Shown here one piece after another: positions 9,460 to 18,692 of a stretch of 64,000 nucleotides of DNA; positions within the stretch are counted from its first letter, which is position 1, and every line of letters starts with the position of its first letter. The position numbers were made by a program, and so were the translations under genes. A model generated the notes under the pieces. The model worked only from the letters and a program-made list of their open reading frames with translations, did not search any database and was not told the DNA's origin. Source of the DNA: Aurantimicrobium minutum (GTDB taxonomy: Bacteria; Actinomycetota; Actinomycetes; Actinomycetales; Microbacteriaceae); the NCBI RefSeq assembly GCF_029892845.1, contig NZ_JARXVT010000002.1, forward strand, positions 124,001-188,000. The letters run 5' to 3'.

Positions 9460-9644
9460 TAGTCAATCTCCTCGACCTTGACGAGGTGAGCCACGGTGCG
9501 AACGTATCCGCGGTTTACGGGGCTGTCCTCTTTGACGACGATGTCGCCAATGCGCTTCAGACCCAGGCTGCGAAGTGTGTCGCGCTGGTTCTGCTTTTCG
9601 CTAATTACGGACTTGATCTGGGTAACCTTCAGACGAGCGGCCAT
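9459..9644 (-). CDS. rpmD: 50S ribosomal protein L30 (uL30)
   Basis: 61 residues, normal bacterial length. It begins [20 protein letters not shown] and contains [15 protein letters not shown]. Stop and start codons overlap by one base with rplO downstream and rpsE upstream, so the three are translationally coupled. Confidence 0.96.
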   Translation of the reverse strand: MAARLKVTQIKSVISEKQNQRDTLRSLGLKRIGDIVVKEDSPVNRGYVRTVAHLVKVEEID

Positions 9645-10324
9645 TAGGCACCTGCCTTTGCAGCTTCAGCTTCTGCGCGAATCAAACGTGCAGGAGCAAC
9701 CTGGTCAAGGTCCAGGCCACGACGTGCGGCAACTGCGCGAGGCTCTTCGAGCTGCTTCAGTGCTTCTACGGTGGCGTGAACAATGTTGATGGTGTTCGAC
9801 GAACCGAGCGACTTGCTCAGAACGTCGTGGATGCCTGCGCACTCAAGTACGGCACGCACTGGACCACCGGCGATAACACCGGTACCAGCAGCAGCGGGAC
9901 GAAGAAGTACGACACCGGCAGCTGCCTCGCCCTGTACGGGGTGAGGAATGGTGCTACCCGAGCGAGGAACGCGGAAGAAAGCCTTCTTAGCTTCTTCAAC
10001 ACCCTTCGAAATCGCGAGAGGTACTTCCTTAGCCTTGCCGTAACCGACGCCGACCATACCGTTACCGTCACCGACGACGACGAGTGCGGTGAAGCTAAAG
10101 CGACGACCACCCTTGACGACCTTGGATACACGGTTGATGGTGACGACGCGCTCGAGGAACTGGCTCTTCTCAGCGTCGCGGTCGCGGTTGCGATCCTTGT
10201 TGGGGTTGCGCTCACGGCCACCACGGCGTGCCTCACGAGGCTCGTTAGTGGTGTCCACGGCTACAACCTCGACAGCTGCTGCGTCTGCAACAACTTCAGT
10301 TTCGTTAACAGTGTTCTCGCTCAC
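9644..10324 (-). CDS. rpsE: 30S ribosomal protein S5 (uS5)
   Basis: Accuracy-related protein at the mRNA entrance. 226 residues: a ~50-residue hydrophilic N-terminal extension (including [16 protein letters not shown]) precedes the double-stranded-RNA-binding fold, which starts at [20 protein letters not shown]. Shorter extensions are common in actinobacteria. It overlaps rplR by four bases (ATGA). Confidence 0.97.
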   Translation of the reverse strand: MSENTVNETEVVADAAAVEVVAVDTTNEPREARRGGRERNPNKDRNRDRDAEKSQFLERVVTINRVSKVVKGGRRFSFTALVVVGDGNGMVGVGYGKAKEVPLAISKGVEEAKKAFFRVPRSGSTIPHPVQGEAAAGVVLLRPAAAGTGVIAGGPVRAVLECAGIHDVLSKSLGSSNTINIVHATVEALKQLEEPRAVAARRGLDLDQVAPARLIRAEAEAAKAGA

Positions 10325-10692
10325 AGGCTCAATCCACCCTCTCGGGCTCCATCGGCGATCGCAGCAACGCGACCGGCGTACTTGTTTCCACCGCGGTCGA
10401 AGACCACAGCTTCAATTCCGACCTTCTTTGCGCGCTCAGCGACGAGTTCGCCAACCTTGCGTGCCTTAGCGGTCTTGTCGCCAGCGAACGTGCGCATGTC
10501 TGACTCAAGGGTCGATGCCGAAGCAACGGTGACACCCTGTGAGTCGTCCACGAGCTGAACGAATACGTGACGAGCGGAACGGGTAACGACCAAACGTGGG
10601 CGTACAGCAGTTCCTTCGATCTTCTTGCGAAGACGTGCGTGACGGCGGTCGCGTGCGGCCGACTTAGACTTTCCTCGAGTTCCGAGAGCCAT
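10321..10692 (-). CDS. rplR: 50S ribosomal protein L18 (uL18)
   Basis: 5S-rRNA-binding protein of 123 residues with [37 protein letters not shown] and [20 protein letters not shown]. It lies two bases after rplF and overlaps rpsE by four bases. Confidence 0.97.
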   Translation of the reverse strand: MALGTRGKSKSAARDRRHARLRKKIEGTAVRPRLVVTRSARHVFVQLVDDSQGVTVASASTLESDMRTFAGDKTAKARKVGELVAERAKKVGIEAVVFDRGGNKYAGRVAAIADGAREGGLSL

Positions 10693-10694
10693 GG

Positions 10695-11231
10695 CTACTT
10701 ACCACTCTTTCCGGCCTTGCGGCGAACGATCTCGCCGGCGTAACGCACACCCTTGCCCTTGTAAGGCTCAGGCTTACGCAACTTACGAATGTTTGCAGCA
10801 ACTTCACCGACGGCTTGCTTGTCGATGCCGCTCACCATGAGCTTGTTGTTGCCCTCAACGGTGAAGGTGATGCCTGCAGGAGGCTCCACGGTGATGGAGT
10901 GCGAGTAGCCGAGTGCGAACTCAACGCCTGCGCCCTTCGAAGCAACACGGTAACCAGTACCGACAACTTCGAGACCCTTTTCGTAGCCCTGGGTTACGCC
11001 AACAATCTGGTTAGCGATGAGGGTACGGGTCAGACCGTGCAGCGAGCGCGAGTTGCGCTCGTCATCGGGGCGGCTCACAACTACCTGGTTCTCTTCGATC
11101 ACAGCAGTGATAGGAGAAGCAATGGTGAGCTTCAGTTCGCCCTTAGGACCCTTAGTGGTAACGTCCTGACCTTCAATGGTCACGGTTACACCACCAGGGA
11201 TGTCAATAGGAAGACGACCAATACGTGACAT
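10695..11231 (-). CDS. rplF: 50S ribosomal protein L6 (uL6)
   Basis: 178 residues, normal length, beginning [20 protein letters not shown] and ending in the conserved [19 protein letters not shown]. Located near the factor-binding site of the large subunit. Spaced six bases from rpsH and two from rplR. Confidence 0.97.
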   Translation of the reverse strand: MSRIGRLPIDIPGGVTVTIEGQDVTTKGPKGELKLTIASPITAVIEENQVVVSRPDDERNSRSLHGLTRTLIANQIVGVTQGYEKGLEVVGTGYRVASKGAGVEFALGYSHSITVEPPAGITFTVEGNNKLMVSGIDKQAVGEVAANIRKLRKPEPYKGKGVRYAGEIVRRKAGKSGK

Positions 11232-11237
11232 TCTCGG

Positions 11238-11636
11238 TTACCACACGTAGGCGAGGACTTCCCCACCTACGCCCTTCTTCTCAGCCTGACGGTCAGTAAG
11301 AAGACCGCTAGAGGTGGACAGAATGGCGATACCGAGGCCACCGAGGACCTTGGGGATTTCAGTCGACTTTGCGTATACGCGAAGACCAGGCTTCGATACG
11401 CGCTTGATGCCGACGATGGAAGCGTGACGGTCTGCGCTGTACTTAAGGTTCAGCGTCAGGGTCTTGCCGACGCGTGCGTCTGCAACTTCCCAGCTCGCGA
11501 TGTAACCCTCAGACTTGAGGATTTCAGCAATACCCGTCTTGAGCTTGCTGTTCGGCATGGACACGGTGTCGTGGTGTGCCGAGTTCGCGTTGCGCAGTCT
11601 GGTCAGCATGTCTGCGACCGGATCTGTCATTGTCAT
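11238..11636 (-). CDS. rpsH: 30S ribosomal protein S8 (uS8)
   Basis: 132 residues, starting [18 protein letters not shown] with AAGGAT six bases before the first ATG. It ends with [19 protein letters not shown]-type sequence, the conserved C-terminal RNA-binding region. In E. coli S8 represses the spc operon by binding mRNA. Here a strong hairpin (11656-11690) lies immediately upstream of this gene. No rpsN gene lies between it and rplE. Confidence 0.97.
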   Translation of the reverse strand: MTMTDPVADMLTRLRNANSAHHDTVSMPNSKLKTGIAEILKSEGYIASWEVADARVGKTLTLNLKYSADRHASIVGIKRVSKPGLRVYAKSTEIPKVLGGLGIAILSTSSGLLTDRQAEKKGVGGEVLAYVW

Positions 11637-11655
11637 GTGTTTATCCTTTTTTCAC

Positions 11656-11690
11656 CAGGTTTCGCCGTCCGTTACGCGGGCGGCGACCTG
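11656..11690 (-). promoter_or_regulatory. Structured spacer between rplE and rpsH
   Basis: The 60-base gap holds a long stem: CAGGT, a TT bulge, then CGCCGTCCG pairing with CGGGCGGCG and ACCTG, closed by a five-base loop TTACG. It occupies the place where many genomes carry rpsN. It ends about 20 bases before the rpsH ATG, leaving the Shine-Dalgarno free. It could be an r-protein binding site, a processing site or an attenuator; the sequence does not decide which. Confidence 0.5.
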
Positions 11691-11696
11691 TGGTGC

Positions 11697-12284
11697 TTAG
11701 TTGGTAGAGGTTTCTACCGACTTGAAGGGGAAGCCCAATGCCTTTAGCAGTGCGCGACCCTGGTCGTCGTTCTTGGCAGTCGTCACAACAGTGATGTCCA
11801 TACCGCGAGGACGGTCGATCTTGTCCTGGTTGATCTCGTGGAACATTGTCTGCTCGGTGAGACCAAAGGTGTAGTTACCGTTTCCGTCGAACTGGCGGTC
11901 AGAAAGACCACGGAAGTCGCGGATACGAGGAAGGGCCAGTGCCAAGAGGCGGTCCAGGAACTCCCACATGCGGTCGCCACGAAGTGTGACGTGTGCGCCA
12001 ATGGGCTGTCCTTCACGCAGCTTGAACTGTGCAATCGACTTGCGAGCCTTCGTTACAGAAGGCTTCTGGCCAGTGATAGCGGTGAGGTCAGCGACAGCGA
12101 AGTCGATGAGCTTGCCATCCTTGGCTGCTTCACCAACACCCATGTTCACCACGATCTTGGTGAGGGTTGGGATCTCGTGAACGTTCTTCAGGCCGAGTTC
12201 AGTGGCAAGAGCCTTCTGAAGTTCTTCCTTGTACTTTCCCTTGAGACGTGGCTGGATTTTGCCAGCAACTGTGGTGTTAGTCAT
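11697..12284 (-). CDS. rplE: 50S ribosomal protein L5 (uL5)
   Basis: 195 residues. 5S-rRNA-binding protein with [38 protein letters not shown] and the C-terminal [20 protein letters not shown]. The start overlaps the rplX stop by one base. Confidence 0.97.
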   Translation of the reverse strand: MTNTTVAGKIQPRLKGKYKEELQKALATELGLKNVHEIPTLTKIVVNMGVGEAAKDGKLIDFAVADLTAITGQKPSVTKARKSIAQFKLREGQPIGAHVTLRGDRMWEFLDRLLALALPRIRDFRGLSDRQFDGNGNYTFGLTEQTMFHEINQDKIDRPRGMDITVVTTAKNDDQGRALLKALGFPFKSVETSTN

Positions 12285-12643
12285 TACAGGTCCTTACCTG
12301 ACTTCTTGGCGTAACGAACGCGAACCGACTTGGTTGCGCCGTTCTTGGTGACAGTCTCAACGCGGTAACCAACGCGAGTTGGCTTCTTGGTTGAGGGGTC
12401 AACAATGGCCACGTTGGAAATGTGGATCGGAGCCTCTACGGTCTCGATGCCACCGGTCTTTGCACCACGTTCGGTCTGACCGACGCGAGTGTGCTTGGTG
12501 ATGTAGTTGACACCCTCAACGATGACGCGGTTGCGCTCGGTGAGAACCTCAATTACCTTGCCCTGCTTGCCACGGTCTCCGCCGCGAGCCTGGGTGCGAC
12601 CAGTGATGACCTGAACCAGGTCACCCTTCTTGATGTTCGCCAT
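12284..12643 (-). CDS. rplX: 50S ribosomal protein L24 (uL24)
   Basis: Early-assembly KOW-domain protein: [20 protein letters not shown] followed by [19 protein letters not shown]. 119 residues, slightly longer than the ~105 typical, with a basic C-terminus. It lies two bases after rplN and overlaps rplE by one base. Confidence 0.97.
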   Translation of the reverse strand: MANIKKGDLVQVITGRTQARGGDRGKQGKVIEVLTERNRVIVEGVNYITKHTRVGQTERGAKTGGIETVEAPIHISNVAIVDPSTKKPTRVGYRVETVTKNGATKSVRVRYAKKSGKDL

Positions 12644-12645
12644 GA

Positions 12646-13014
12646 CTAGATAACCTCCGGTGCCAATGAAACGATCTTCATGAACTTCTTGTCGCGAAGC
12701 TCGCGACCGACTGGTCCGAAGATACGAGTACCGCGGGGCTCGCCATCCGCTTTGAGGATGACTGCTGCGTTCTCGTCGAACTTGATGTATGAACCGTCGG
12801 GACGACGGGTCGACTTCACGGTACGAACGATGACTGCCTTGACGACGTCACCCTTCTTAACGTTTCCGCCGGGGATTGCGTCCTTGACGGTTGCAACGAT
12901 GACGTCACCGAGACCGGCGTAACGACGACCGGAACCACCGAGAACGCGAATCGTAAGCAGCTGCTTGGCGCCGGTGTTGTCGGCAACCTTGACGCGTGAT
13001 TCTTGCTGAAGCAC
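12646..13014 (-). CDS. rplN: 50S ribosomal protein L14 (uL14)
   Basis: 122 residues, starting [20 protein letters not shown] and ending REL-type sequence with [12 protein letters not shown]. Interface protein near helix 95 and a bridge to the small subunit. It is the first gene of the spc group, 30 bases after rpsQ. Confidence 0.98.
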   Translation of the reverse strand: MLQQESRVKVADNTGAKQLLTIRVLGGSGRRYAGLGDVIVATVKDAIPGGNVKKGDVVKAVIVRTVKSTRRPDGSYIKFDENAAVILKADGEPRGTRIFGPVGRELRDKKFMKIVSLAPEVI

Positions 13015-13044
13015 TTCTAACTCCTTTTACGAAGTAGGCGAGGC

Positions 13045-13341
13045 CTACTTAGCCTTCTCGACGATTTCGACCAGGCGCCAGCGCTTGGAAGCGCTGAGCG
13101 GACGGGTCTCGCTGATAACAACTAGGTCACCGATGCCGGCGGTGTTCAGCTCATCGTGAGCCTTAACCTTCGAGCTGCGGCGAATAACCTTGCCGTAGAG
13201 AGGGTGCTTAACGCGGTCCTCAACCTCGACAACGATGGTCTTGTCCATCTTGTCGCTGGTTACGTAACCACGACGAACCTTGCGGTAACCGCGAACGATT
13301 GCCTCAGTCTCTTCGGCCTTCTTAGCCTTTGCGGTAGCCAT
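13045..13341 (-). CDS. rpsQ: 30S ribosomal protein S17 (uS17)
   Basis: 98 residues. The OB-fold core is [20 protein letters not shown] through [19 protein letters not shown]. The N-terminus has an added ~17 mostly charged residues. It overlaps rpmC by one base and ends the S10 group. Confidence 0.97.
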   Translation of the reverse strand: MATAKAKKAEETEAIVRGYRKVRRGYVTSDKMDKTIVVEVEDRVKHPLYGKVIRRSSKVKAHDELNTAGIGDLVVISETRPLSASKRWRLVEIVEKAK

Positions 13342-13643
13342 TATTCGGTCTCCTCCGCGGTCTCGGCCTTGACGGCCTTGGTCTTCTTCTCAGCCTTTGC
13401 TGGAGCAGCTGCTGCAGCAGGCGTTGCACGAATACCGAGCTCGCGCTCACGGAGAACCGTGTAGATGCGTGCGATATCGCGCTTGACAGCACGGAGTCGT
13501 CCGTGGCTCTCGAGCTGGCCGGTAGCCGACTGGAAGCGCAGGTTGAACAGCTCTTCCTTCGCCTTACGGAGCTCTTCTACGAGACGCTCGTTGTCAAAGG
13601 TGTCTAGGTCGTTGGAACCGAGTTCCTTGGATCCGATAGCCAT
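13341..13643 (-). CDS. rpmC: 50S ribosomal protein L29 (uL29) with C-terminal tail
   Basis: Two-helix exit-tunnel protein that helps dock signal recognition particle and trigger factor. The core ([20 protein letters not shown] to [14 protein letters not shown]) occupies residues ~18-71. The last ~28 residues are an Ala/Lys/Glu-rich tail, making it 100 residues against the usual 65-80. It overlaps rpsQ and rplP by one base each. Confidence 0.96.
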   Translation of the reverse strand: MAIGSKELGSNDLDTFDNERLVEELRKAKEELFNLRFQSATGQLESHGRLRAVKRDIARIYTVLRERELGIRATPAAAAAPAKAEKKTKAVKAETAEETE

Positions 13644-14062
13644 TATGCGTCACCCTCCTCGCGCTTGATGATGCGTGCCTTGAGGGGCAGCTTGTGGATT
13701 GCACGAGTCATTGCTTCACGAGCAATGGTCTCGTTGACACCGCTGAGCTCGAAGAGCACGCGGCCTGGCTTGACGTTAGCTACCCACCACTCTGGTGAAC
13801 CCTTACCGGAACCCATGCGGGTTTCAGCTGGCTTCTTGGTCAGAGGACGGTCAGGGTAGATGTTGATCCAAACCTTTCCACCACGCTTGATGTGACGGGT
13901 CATCGCGATACGAGCGGACTCGATCTGACGGTTAGTCACATATGCGGGGGTCAGAGCCTGGATACCGAACTCACCGAACGACACCTTGGTACCACCAGTT
14001 GCCTGGCCGGAACGACCTGGGTGGTGCTGCTTACGGTGCTTTACTCGACGTGGAATCAACAT
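13643..14062 (-). CDS. rplP: 50S ribosomal protein L16 (uL16)
   Basis: 139 residues, normal length, starting [20 protein letters not shown] and containing [20 protein letters not shown] and [14 protein letters not shown]. Sits near the A-site tRNA elbow. Two bases from rpsC. Confidence 0.98.
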   Translation of the reverse strand: MLIPRRVKHRKQHHPGRSGQATGGTKVSFGEFGIQALTPAYVTNRQIESARIAMTRHIKRGGKVWINIYPDRPLTKKPAETRMGSGKGSPEWWVANVKPGRVLFELSGVNETIAREAMTRAIHKLPLKARIIKREEGDA

Positions 14063-14064
14063 GG

Positions 14065-14820
14065 TTATGCCTCAACTCCTGCTGCAACCGGAGCCTTCTC
14101 GCCCTGTGGGGCGCGACGGGGACGGTCGCTACGCTCGGGACGGACACTCTTCTGGTTTGCCTGCTCGCGAGCAAGTTCCTTGTTAGTGATGTCGCCCTTG
14201 TAAATCCATACCTTCACACCAATACGGCCGAAGGTGGTCTTGGCTTCGTAGAAGCCATAGTCGATGTTCGCGCGCAGGGTGTGCAGAGGCACACGACCTT
14301 CACGGTAGAACTCGGAGCGGCTCATTTCAGCGCCACCCAAACGACCGGACACCTGGATACGAATACCCTTGGCGCCAGCGCGCTGAGCGCCCTGAAGGCC
14401 CTTACGCATTGCGCGACGGAAAGCCACACGACCTGCAAGCTGCTCAGCAATACCCTGAGCTACCAGCTGAGCCTCAGCCTCGGGGTTCTTCACCTCGAGG
14501 ATGTTGAGCTGGATCTGCTTGCCAGTGAGCTTCTCGAGGTCAGCGCGGATGCGCTCAGCCTCGGCGCCACGGCGACCGATCACAATGCCGGGACGGGCAG
14601 TGTGAATGTCGACGCGGACGCGGTCACGGGTGCGCTCGATCTCGATACGTGCAACACCTGCACGGTCGAGGGTCTCGCTCAGCATGCGACGGATCTTGAC
14701 ATCCTCAGTCACGAAGTCAGAGTAACGCTGACCCTTCTTCGTGCTGTCGGAGAACCAACGTGACACGTGGTCAGTGGTGATTCCCAGGCGGAAGCCGTAG
14801 GGGTTTACTTTCTGGCCCAT
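14065..14820 (-). CDS. rpsC: 30S ribosomal protein S3 (uS3)
   Basis: 251 residues. mRNA-entrance protein with an N-terminal KH domain ([20 protein letters not shown]) and the C-terminal S3 domain ([20 protein letters not shown]). The last ~40 residues are a basic then Ala/Pro-rich tail. It overlaps rplV by one base. Confidence 0.97.
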   Translation of the reverse strand: MGQKVNPYGFRLGITTDHVSRWFSDSTKKGQRYSDFVTEDVKIRRMLSETLDRAGVARIEIERTRDRVRVDIHTARPGIVIGRRGAEAERIRADLEKLTGKQIQLNILEVKNPEAEAQLVAQGIAEQLAGRVAFRRAMRKGLQGAQRAGAKGIRIQVSGRLGGAEMSRSEFYREGRVPLHTLRANIDYGFYEAKTTFGRIGVKVWIYKGDITNKELAREQANQKSVRPERSDRPRRAPQGEKAPVAAGVEA

Positions 14821-15215
14821 TACTTGGCCTCCTTCTTCGCAGCCTTGCCAGCAACCACGAGTTCATCGGGGGTAGCAAGTACGACAGTGATGTGGCTGGT
14901 GCGCTTCAAGATCTTGAATGCGCGACCCTGTGCACGGGGACGGAAACGCTTCAGGGTTGCACCCTCGTCGACAAAAGCCTCCGAGACGAACAGGTCCTGC
15001 TCGTCAAGGAATGCGTTTGCAGCATCTGCCTTGACACGAGCGTTAGCGATTGCCGAAGCAACAAGCTTGTATACGGGCTCGGATGCGGTCTGAGGTGCGA
15101 ACTTCAGAATCGCGAGAGCTTCGTGAGCCTGCTTTCCACGGATCAGGTTAACAACGCGTCGAGCCTTCATAGGGGTAACGCGGATGTGACGCACACGTGC
15201 GACTGACTCCACCAT
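14820..15215 (-). CDS. rplV: 50S ribosomal protein L22 (uL22)
   Basis: 131 residues, starting [20 protein letters not shown]; the loop reaching into the exit tunnel includes [20 protein letters not shown]. The start is ATG at 15215 because a full AGGAGG lies seven bases upstream and the sequence then matches the family N-terminus. An upstream in-frame start at 15236 lies before this Shine-Dalgarno. Confidence 0.97.
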   Translation of the reverse strand: MVESVARVRHIRVTPMKARRVVNLIRGKQAHEALAILKFAPQTASEPVYKLVASAIANARVKADAANAFLDEQDLFVSEAFVDEGATLKRFRPRAQGRAFKILKRTSHITVVLATPDELVVAGKAAKKEAK

Positions 15216-15241
15216 TTCTATTCCTCCTATCGTCACCGCGG

Positions 15242-15523
15242 TTAGCGGCGACGGCCCTTCTTGTCGTCCTTCACGTGACCGCGGAAGGTACGAGTCGGTG
15301 CAAATTCACCGAGCTTGTGACCGACCATGGTTTCGGTAACGAACACAGGAATGTGCTTGCGACCGTCGTGAACTGCAATCGTGTGACCGAGCATCGCGGG
15401 GATGATCATCGATCGACGCGACCAGGTCTTGATTACGTTCTTTGTGTTGGCCTCGTTCTGGCGAACAACCTTGCGGAGCAGGTGTTCGTCAACGAAGGGG
15501 CCCTTCTTAAGACTGCGTGGCAT
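15242..15523 (-). CDS. rpsS: 30S ribosomal protein S19 (uS19)
   Basis: 93 residues, normal length: [19 protein letters not shown] at the start and [19 protein letters not shown] near the end. Head protein that contacts the A-site finger. It lies between rplB (15 bases) and rplV (26 bases). Confidence 0.98.
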   Translation of the reverse strand: MPRSLKKGPFVDEHLLRKVVRQNEANTKNVIKTWSRRSMIIPAMLGHTIAVHDGRKHIPVFVTETMVGHKLGEFAPTRTFRGHVKDDKKGRRR

Positions 15524-15538
15524 CTTCTGTAACTCCTA

Positions 15539-16375
15539 CTAGCGCTTCTTGCCGACGGTACGACGGCGAACGATGAGCTTGTCGCTTTCCTGGTTAGGAC
15601 GGCGTGTGCGGCCTTCCTTCTGACCCCAGGGGCTGACAGGGTGACGACCACCGGAGGTCTTACCCTCACCACCACCGTGTGGGTGGTCGACTGGGTTCAT
15701 AGCAACACCACGAACGGTTGGGCGGACGCCCTTCCAACGCATGCGGCCAGCCTTACCCCAGTTGATGTTCGACTGCTCGGCGTTACCAACTTCACCGATG
15801 GTGGCGCGGCAGCGAGCATCAACGTTGCGGATTTCACCCGATGGCAGACGAAGCTGCGCATAGGGGCCGTCCTTAGCAACGAGACGAACAGATGCACCAG
15901 CGGAACGTGCCATCTTTGCTCCGCCACCGGGCTTGAGCTCGATCGCGTGGATGACGGTACCGGTGGGGATGTTCTTCAAAGGCAGGTTGTTACCTGGCTT
16001 GATGTCGGCGCTTGCGCCCGACTCCACGAAGTCACCCTGGTTCAGCTTGTTGGGAGCCAAGATGTAGCGCTTGGTTCCATCAAGGAAGTGAAGCAGTGCA
16101 ATACGTGCGGTGCGGTTGGGGTCGTACTCAATGTGAGCGACCTTGGCCAATACGCCGTCCTTGTCGTTACGACGGAAGTCGATAACGCGGTACTGGCGCT
16201 TGTGGCCGCCACCGATGTGACGGGTAGTGATACGACCCTGGTTGTTACGGCCACCGGTCTTAGACAGGGGGCGCAGCAACGACTTTTCAGGAGTCGAACG
16301 AGTGATTTCAGCGAAGTCCGCAACGCTCGAGCCACGACGGCCCGGGGTTGTGGGCTTGTACTTACGAATAGCCAT
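15539..16375 (-). CDS. rplB: 50S ribosomal protein L2 (uL2)
   Basis: 278 residues, normal length. Peptidyl-transferase-centre protein with [20 protein letters not shown] and the highly conserved [18 protein letters not shown], which includes the histidine long linked to peptidyl-transferase activity. Located between rplW and rpsS. Confidence 0.98.
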   Translation of the reverse strand: MAIRKYKPTTPGRRGSSVADFAEITRSTPEKSLLRPLSKTGGRNNQGRITTRHIGGGHKRQYRVIDFRRNDKDGVLAKVAHIEYDPNRTARIALLHFLDGTKRYILAPNKLNQGDFVESGASADIKPGNNLPLKNIPTGTVIHAIELKPGGGAKMARSAGASVRLVAKDGPYAQLRLPSGEIRNVDARCRATIGEVGNAEQSNINWGKAGRMRWKGVRPTVRGVAMNPVDHPHGGGEGKTSGGRHPVSPWGQKEGRTRRPNQESDKLIVRRRTVGKKR

Positions 16376-16400
16376 GATTAGTCCTCTTTATCCGTTCCGC

Positions 16401-16706
16401 TTAGCCAACGGCCGTAAAGATGTCGATGGAGCCAGACTTCAGAGTGACAATGGCGCGCTTGGTGTCCTTGCGCTTGCCCTGGCCAAACTTGGTACGGCGG
16501 GTCTTGCCCTGACGGTTCAGGGTGTTGATCGAAGCAACCTCAACCGAGAAGATCTTCTCGATAGCGAGCTTGATTTCGGTCTTGTTTGAGCGAGGGTCAA
16601 CGAGGAAGGTGTACTTACCCTGATCGATGAGTCCGTAGCTCTTTTCCGAAACGACCGGAGCGATGATGACATCGCGAGGGTCCTTGTTCCACACGTCGAG
16701 AGTCAT
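16401..16706 (-). CDS. rplW: 50S ribosomal protein L23 (uL23)
   Basis: 101 residues. Main trigger-factor and SRP docking protein at the tunnel exit; [20 protein letters not shown] and [20 protein letters not shown] identify it. It overlaps rplD by one base. Confidence 0.97.
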   Translation of the reverse strand: MTLDVWNKDPRDVIIAPVVSEKSYGLIDQGKYTFLVDPRSNKTEIKLAIEKIFSVEVASINTLNRQGKTRRTKFGQGKRKDTKRAIVTLKSGSIDIFTAVG

Positions 16707-17353
16707 TAGTTGACCTCATCCTTCTTCTTGCTGTTCACGAAGGAAGTGATTGCTTCCTGAGTGAACACGATGTCGTCAGAGACGAGCACGTCGTATGCGT
16801 TCAGCTGGTCTGAGTTCAGAACGTGAACGTTAGGCAGGTTGCGAACGCTCTTGAGCGAAAGCTCATCGTTACGGTCAAGAACGATCAGTACGTTCTTGCT
16901 CTTAGCGATGGTGTTCAAGAAGTCAGATGCAACCTTGGTCGAAGGTGCGTTCTCACCGAATGCGGTCACGGCGTGGAGACGTCCACCACGTGCGCGGTCA
17001 GAGAGAGCACCGAGCAGAGCTGCAGCAATCATCTTCTTGGGGGTGCGCTGTGCATAGCTGCGTGGGGTTGGTCCGTGGACGATTCCACCACCAGTCATGT
17101 GAGGAGCACGGATCGAACCCTGACGAGCGCGACCGGTTCCCTTCTGCTTGAAAGGCTTGCGACCTGCACCAGAAACCTCGCCGCGGCTCTTGACCTTGTG
17201 CGTACCCTGACGGGCAGCAGCAAGCTGAGCTACAACAACCTGGTGGATCAGTGGGACGTTGACGGTGACGTCAAAGAGTTCAGCAGGAAGCTCTACAGAG
17301 CCAGCCTTCTTGCCCTTGAGGTCAACGACGTCGAGAGTGGTAACGGTAGCCAT
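16706..17353 (-). CDS. rplD: 50S ribosomal protein L4 (uL4)
   Basis: 215 residues. The tunnel-lining loop is present as [20 protein letters not shown] and [19 protein letters not shown]. In E. coli L4 also represses the S10 operon; no matching leader is recognisable upstream of rpsJ here. It lies three bases after rplC. Confidence 0.97.
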   Translation of the reverse strand: MATVTTLDVVDLKGKKAGSVELPAELFDVTVNVPLIHQVVVAQLAAARQGTHKVKSRGEVSGAGRKPFKQKGTGRARQGSIRAPHMTGGGIVHGPTPRSYAQRTPKKMIAAALLGALSDRARGGRLHAVTAFGENAPSTKVASDFLNTIAKSKNVLIVLDRNDELSLKSVRNLPNVHVLNSDQLNAYDVLVSDDIVFTQEAITSFVNSKKKDEVN

Positions 17354-17356
17354 GGA

Positions 17357-18013
17357 CTACGCCCCCTTCACTGCGTTGCGAACGAATACGAGGCGGCCAC
17401 GTGCACCGGGAACAGCGCCCTTGACGAGCAAGAGGCCCTTCTCTGCGTCTACTGCGTGAACCTTGAGGTTGAGCACGGTGACGCGCTCTCCACCCATACG
17501 ACCGGCCATGCGCATGCCCTTGAAGACACGGCTGGGGGTCGAAGAAGCACCGATAGAACCGGGCTTACGGTGGTTACGGTGTGCACCGTGAGATGCGGAA
17601 ACACCCTTGAAGTTGTGACGCTTCATAACACCGGCGAAGCCCTTACCCTTGCTCGTACCCATGACGTCGACCTTCTGGCCGGCTTCGAAGGTGGAGTCAA
17701 CGGTGAGCTCCTGGCCAACGCTGTAAGAAGAAGCGTCGGGGGTGCGAACCTCAGTGACGTGACGGCGAGGCGTGACGCCTGCCTTGTCAAAGTGACCGGT
17801 CGCAGGCTTGTTTACCTTGCGAGGGTCAATAGCGCCGCCAGCGATCTGGATAGCTTCGTAGCCATCCTTCTCAACGGTGCGCAGCTGAGTAACCACGTTG
17901 GGGGTGATTTCGATAACGGTAACGGGAACAAGCTTGTTGTTCTCGTCCCATACCTGAGTCATGCCCAGCTTCTTGCCGAGCAGACCCTTAACAGTCTTAG
18001 TTGGATTTGCCAT
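17357..18013 (-). CDS. rplC: 50S ribosomal protein L3 (uL3)
   Basis: 218 residues. Contains [20 protein letters not shown] and [20 protein letters not shown]; the Gln normally methylated by PrmB is replaced in the local [20 protein letters not shown] segment, as in other actinobacteria. It lies eight bases after rpsJ. Confidence 0.97.
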   Translation of the reverse strand: MANPTKTVKGLLGKKLGMTQVWDENNKLVPVTVIEITPNVVTQLRTVEKDGYEAIQIAGGAIDPRKVNKPATGHFDKAGVTPRRHVTEVRTPDASSYSVGQELTVDSTFEAGQKVDVMGTSKGKGFAGVMKRHNFKGVSASHGAHRNHRKPGSIGASSTPSRVFKGMRMAGRMGGERVTVLNLKVHAVDAEKGLLLVKGAVPGARGRLVFVRNAVKGA

Positions 18014-18021
18014 GGTGACCT

Positions 18022-18330
18022 CTACAGCTTGATCTCGATGTTGACATCAGCAGGAAGGTCAAGACGCATGAGCGAGTCAACAGCCTTGGGCGTGGGGTCG
18101 ACGATGTCGATCAAACGCTTGTGGGTGCGCATCTCAAAGTGCTCGCGGCTGTCCTTGTACTTGTGAGGAGAACGGATTACACAAACCACGTTCTTCTCGG
18201 TAGGAAGGGGCACAGGGCCGACAACAGTTGCACCCGCACGGGTTACAGTGTCAACAATCTTGCGCGCCGAGGAGTCAATGACCTCGTGGTCATATGACTT
18301 AAGTCGAATGCGGATCTTTTGTCCCGCCAT
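18022..18330 (-). CDS. rpsJ: 30S ribosomal protein S10 (uS10, NusE)
   Basis: 102 residues, starting [20 protein letters not shown]. Ribosomal head protein that also couples transcription and translation through NusG. It is the first gene of the S10 cluster. Its upstream neighbour is a SulP transporter rather than tuf. Confidence 0.98.
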   Translation of the reverse strand: MAGQKIRIRLKSYDHEVIDSSARKIVDTVTRAGATVVGPVPLPTEKNVVCVIRSPHKYKDSREHFEMRTHKRLIDIVDPTPKAVDSLMRLDLPADVNIEIKL

Positions 18331-18403
18331 GTGACTCTCTCTTTCATTCAGAGCGTCTTACAGCCTCGGAGCTGCATTGGACGCTTCGCGTTAAAACGCT
18401 GGC

Positions 18404-18442
18404 ACTCTACTTTTAGGTGTCGCACCACTGTTTACATGTCAA
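18404..18442 (-). promoter_or_regulatory. Possible S10-operon promoter
   Basis: A perfect TTGACA lies at 18442-18437 on the minus strand, followed by TAAAAG and TAGAGT at 18415-18404. The gap from TTGACA to TAAAAG is 21 bases, longer than the usual 16-19, so the -10 assignment is weak. It would give a leader of roughly 70-80 bases before rpsJ. Confidence 0.3.
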
Positions 18443-18651
18443 TGTGCTTAGGCTCTCGTCCCGCGCGAACGCGACACAGTCTGGGTTACCCCAGGCTCAA
18501 CGGAGAGCTTTGGCGATGTCCTCTACCTGCGGCCTAACGTGATCGGAATGATTCCGTCGTTATGCACTGCCAGGGTAGTGATTTCTGCACAAAGGCAGAA
18601 AATGTCGAACTTGAAGAGTCTGCCACACAATACAACCGGAGTGCAACCCGG

Positions 18652-18683
18652 GCGTGTCGAGGAGTTTGCCCAGCAAACACGCC
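18652..18683 (-). terminator. Possible terminator after the SulP gene
   Basis: Outer arms GGCGTGT/ACACGCC and an inner GTTTGC-CCA-GCAAAC stem overlap, about 10 bases beyond the SulP stop codon. The two stems share bases and cannot both form fully. No U-run follows. Confidence 0.45.
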
Positions 18684-18692
18684 ACAGTTACC

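Larger units (their letters stand above)
18331..18692 (-). other. Intergenic region upstream of the S10 cluster
   Basis: 362 bases without a credible gene. It holds the likely S10-operon promoter and 5' leader, and at its right end a hairpin that may terminate the SulP gene. A short stem CTGGG/CCCAG with a GTAA (GNRA-type) loop on the minus strand lies at 18481-18494, and GCGTT/AACGC at 18388-18399. Open frames here have no family resemblance or start signals. Confidence 0.6.

Noticed and set aside
9068-9481. Alanine-rich plus-strand frame of 137 codons
   Set aside because: It is the complement of the repetitive rplO extension, and its composition follows from the repeats.
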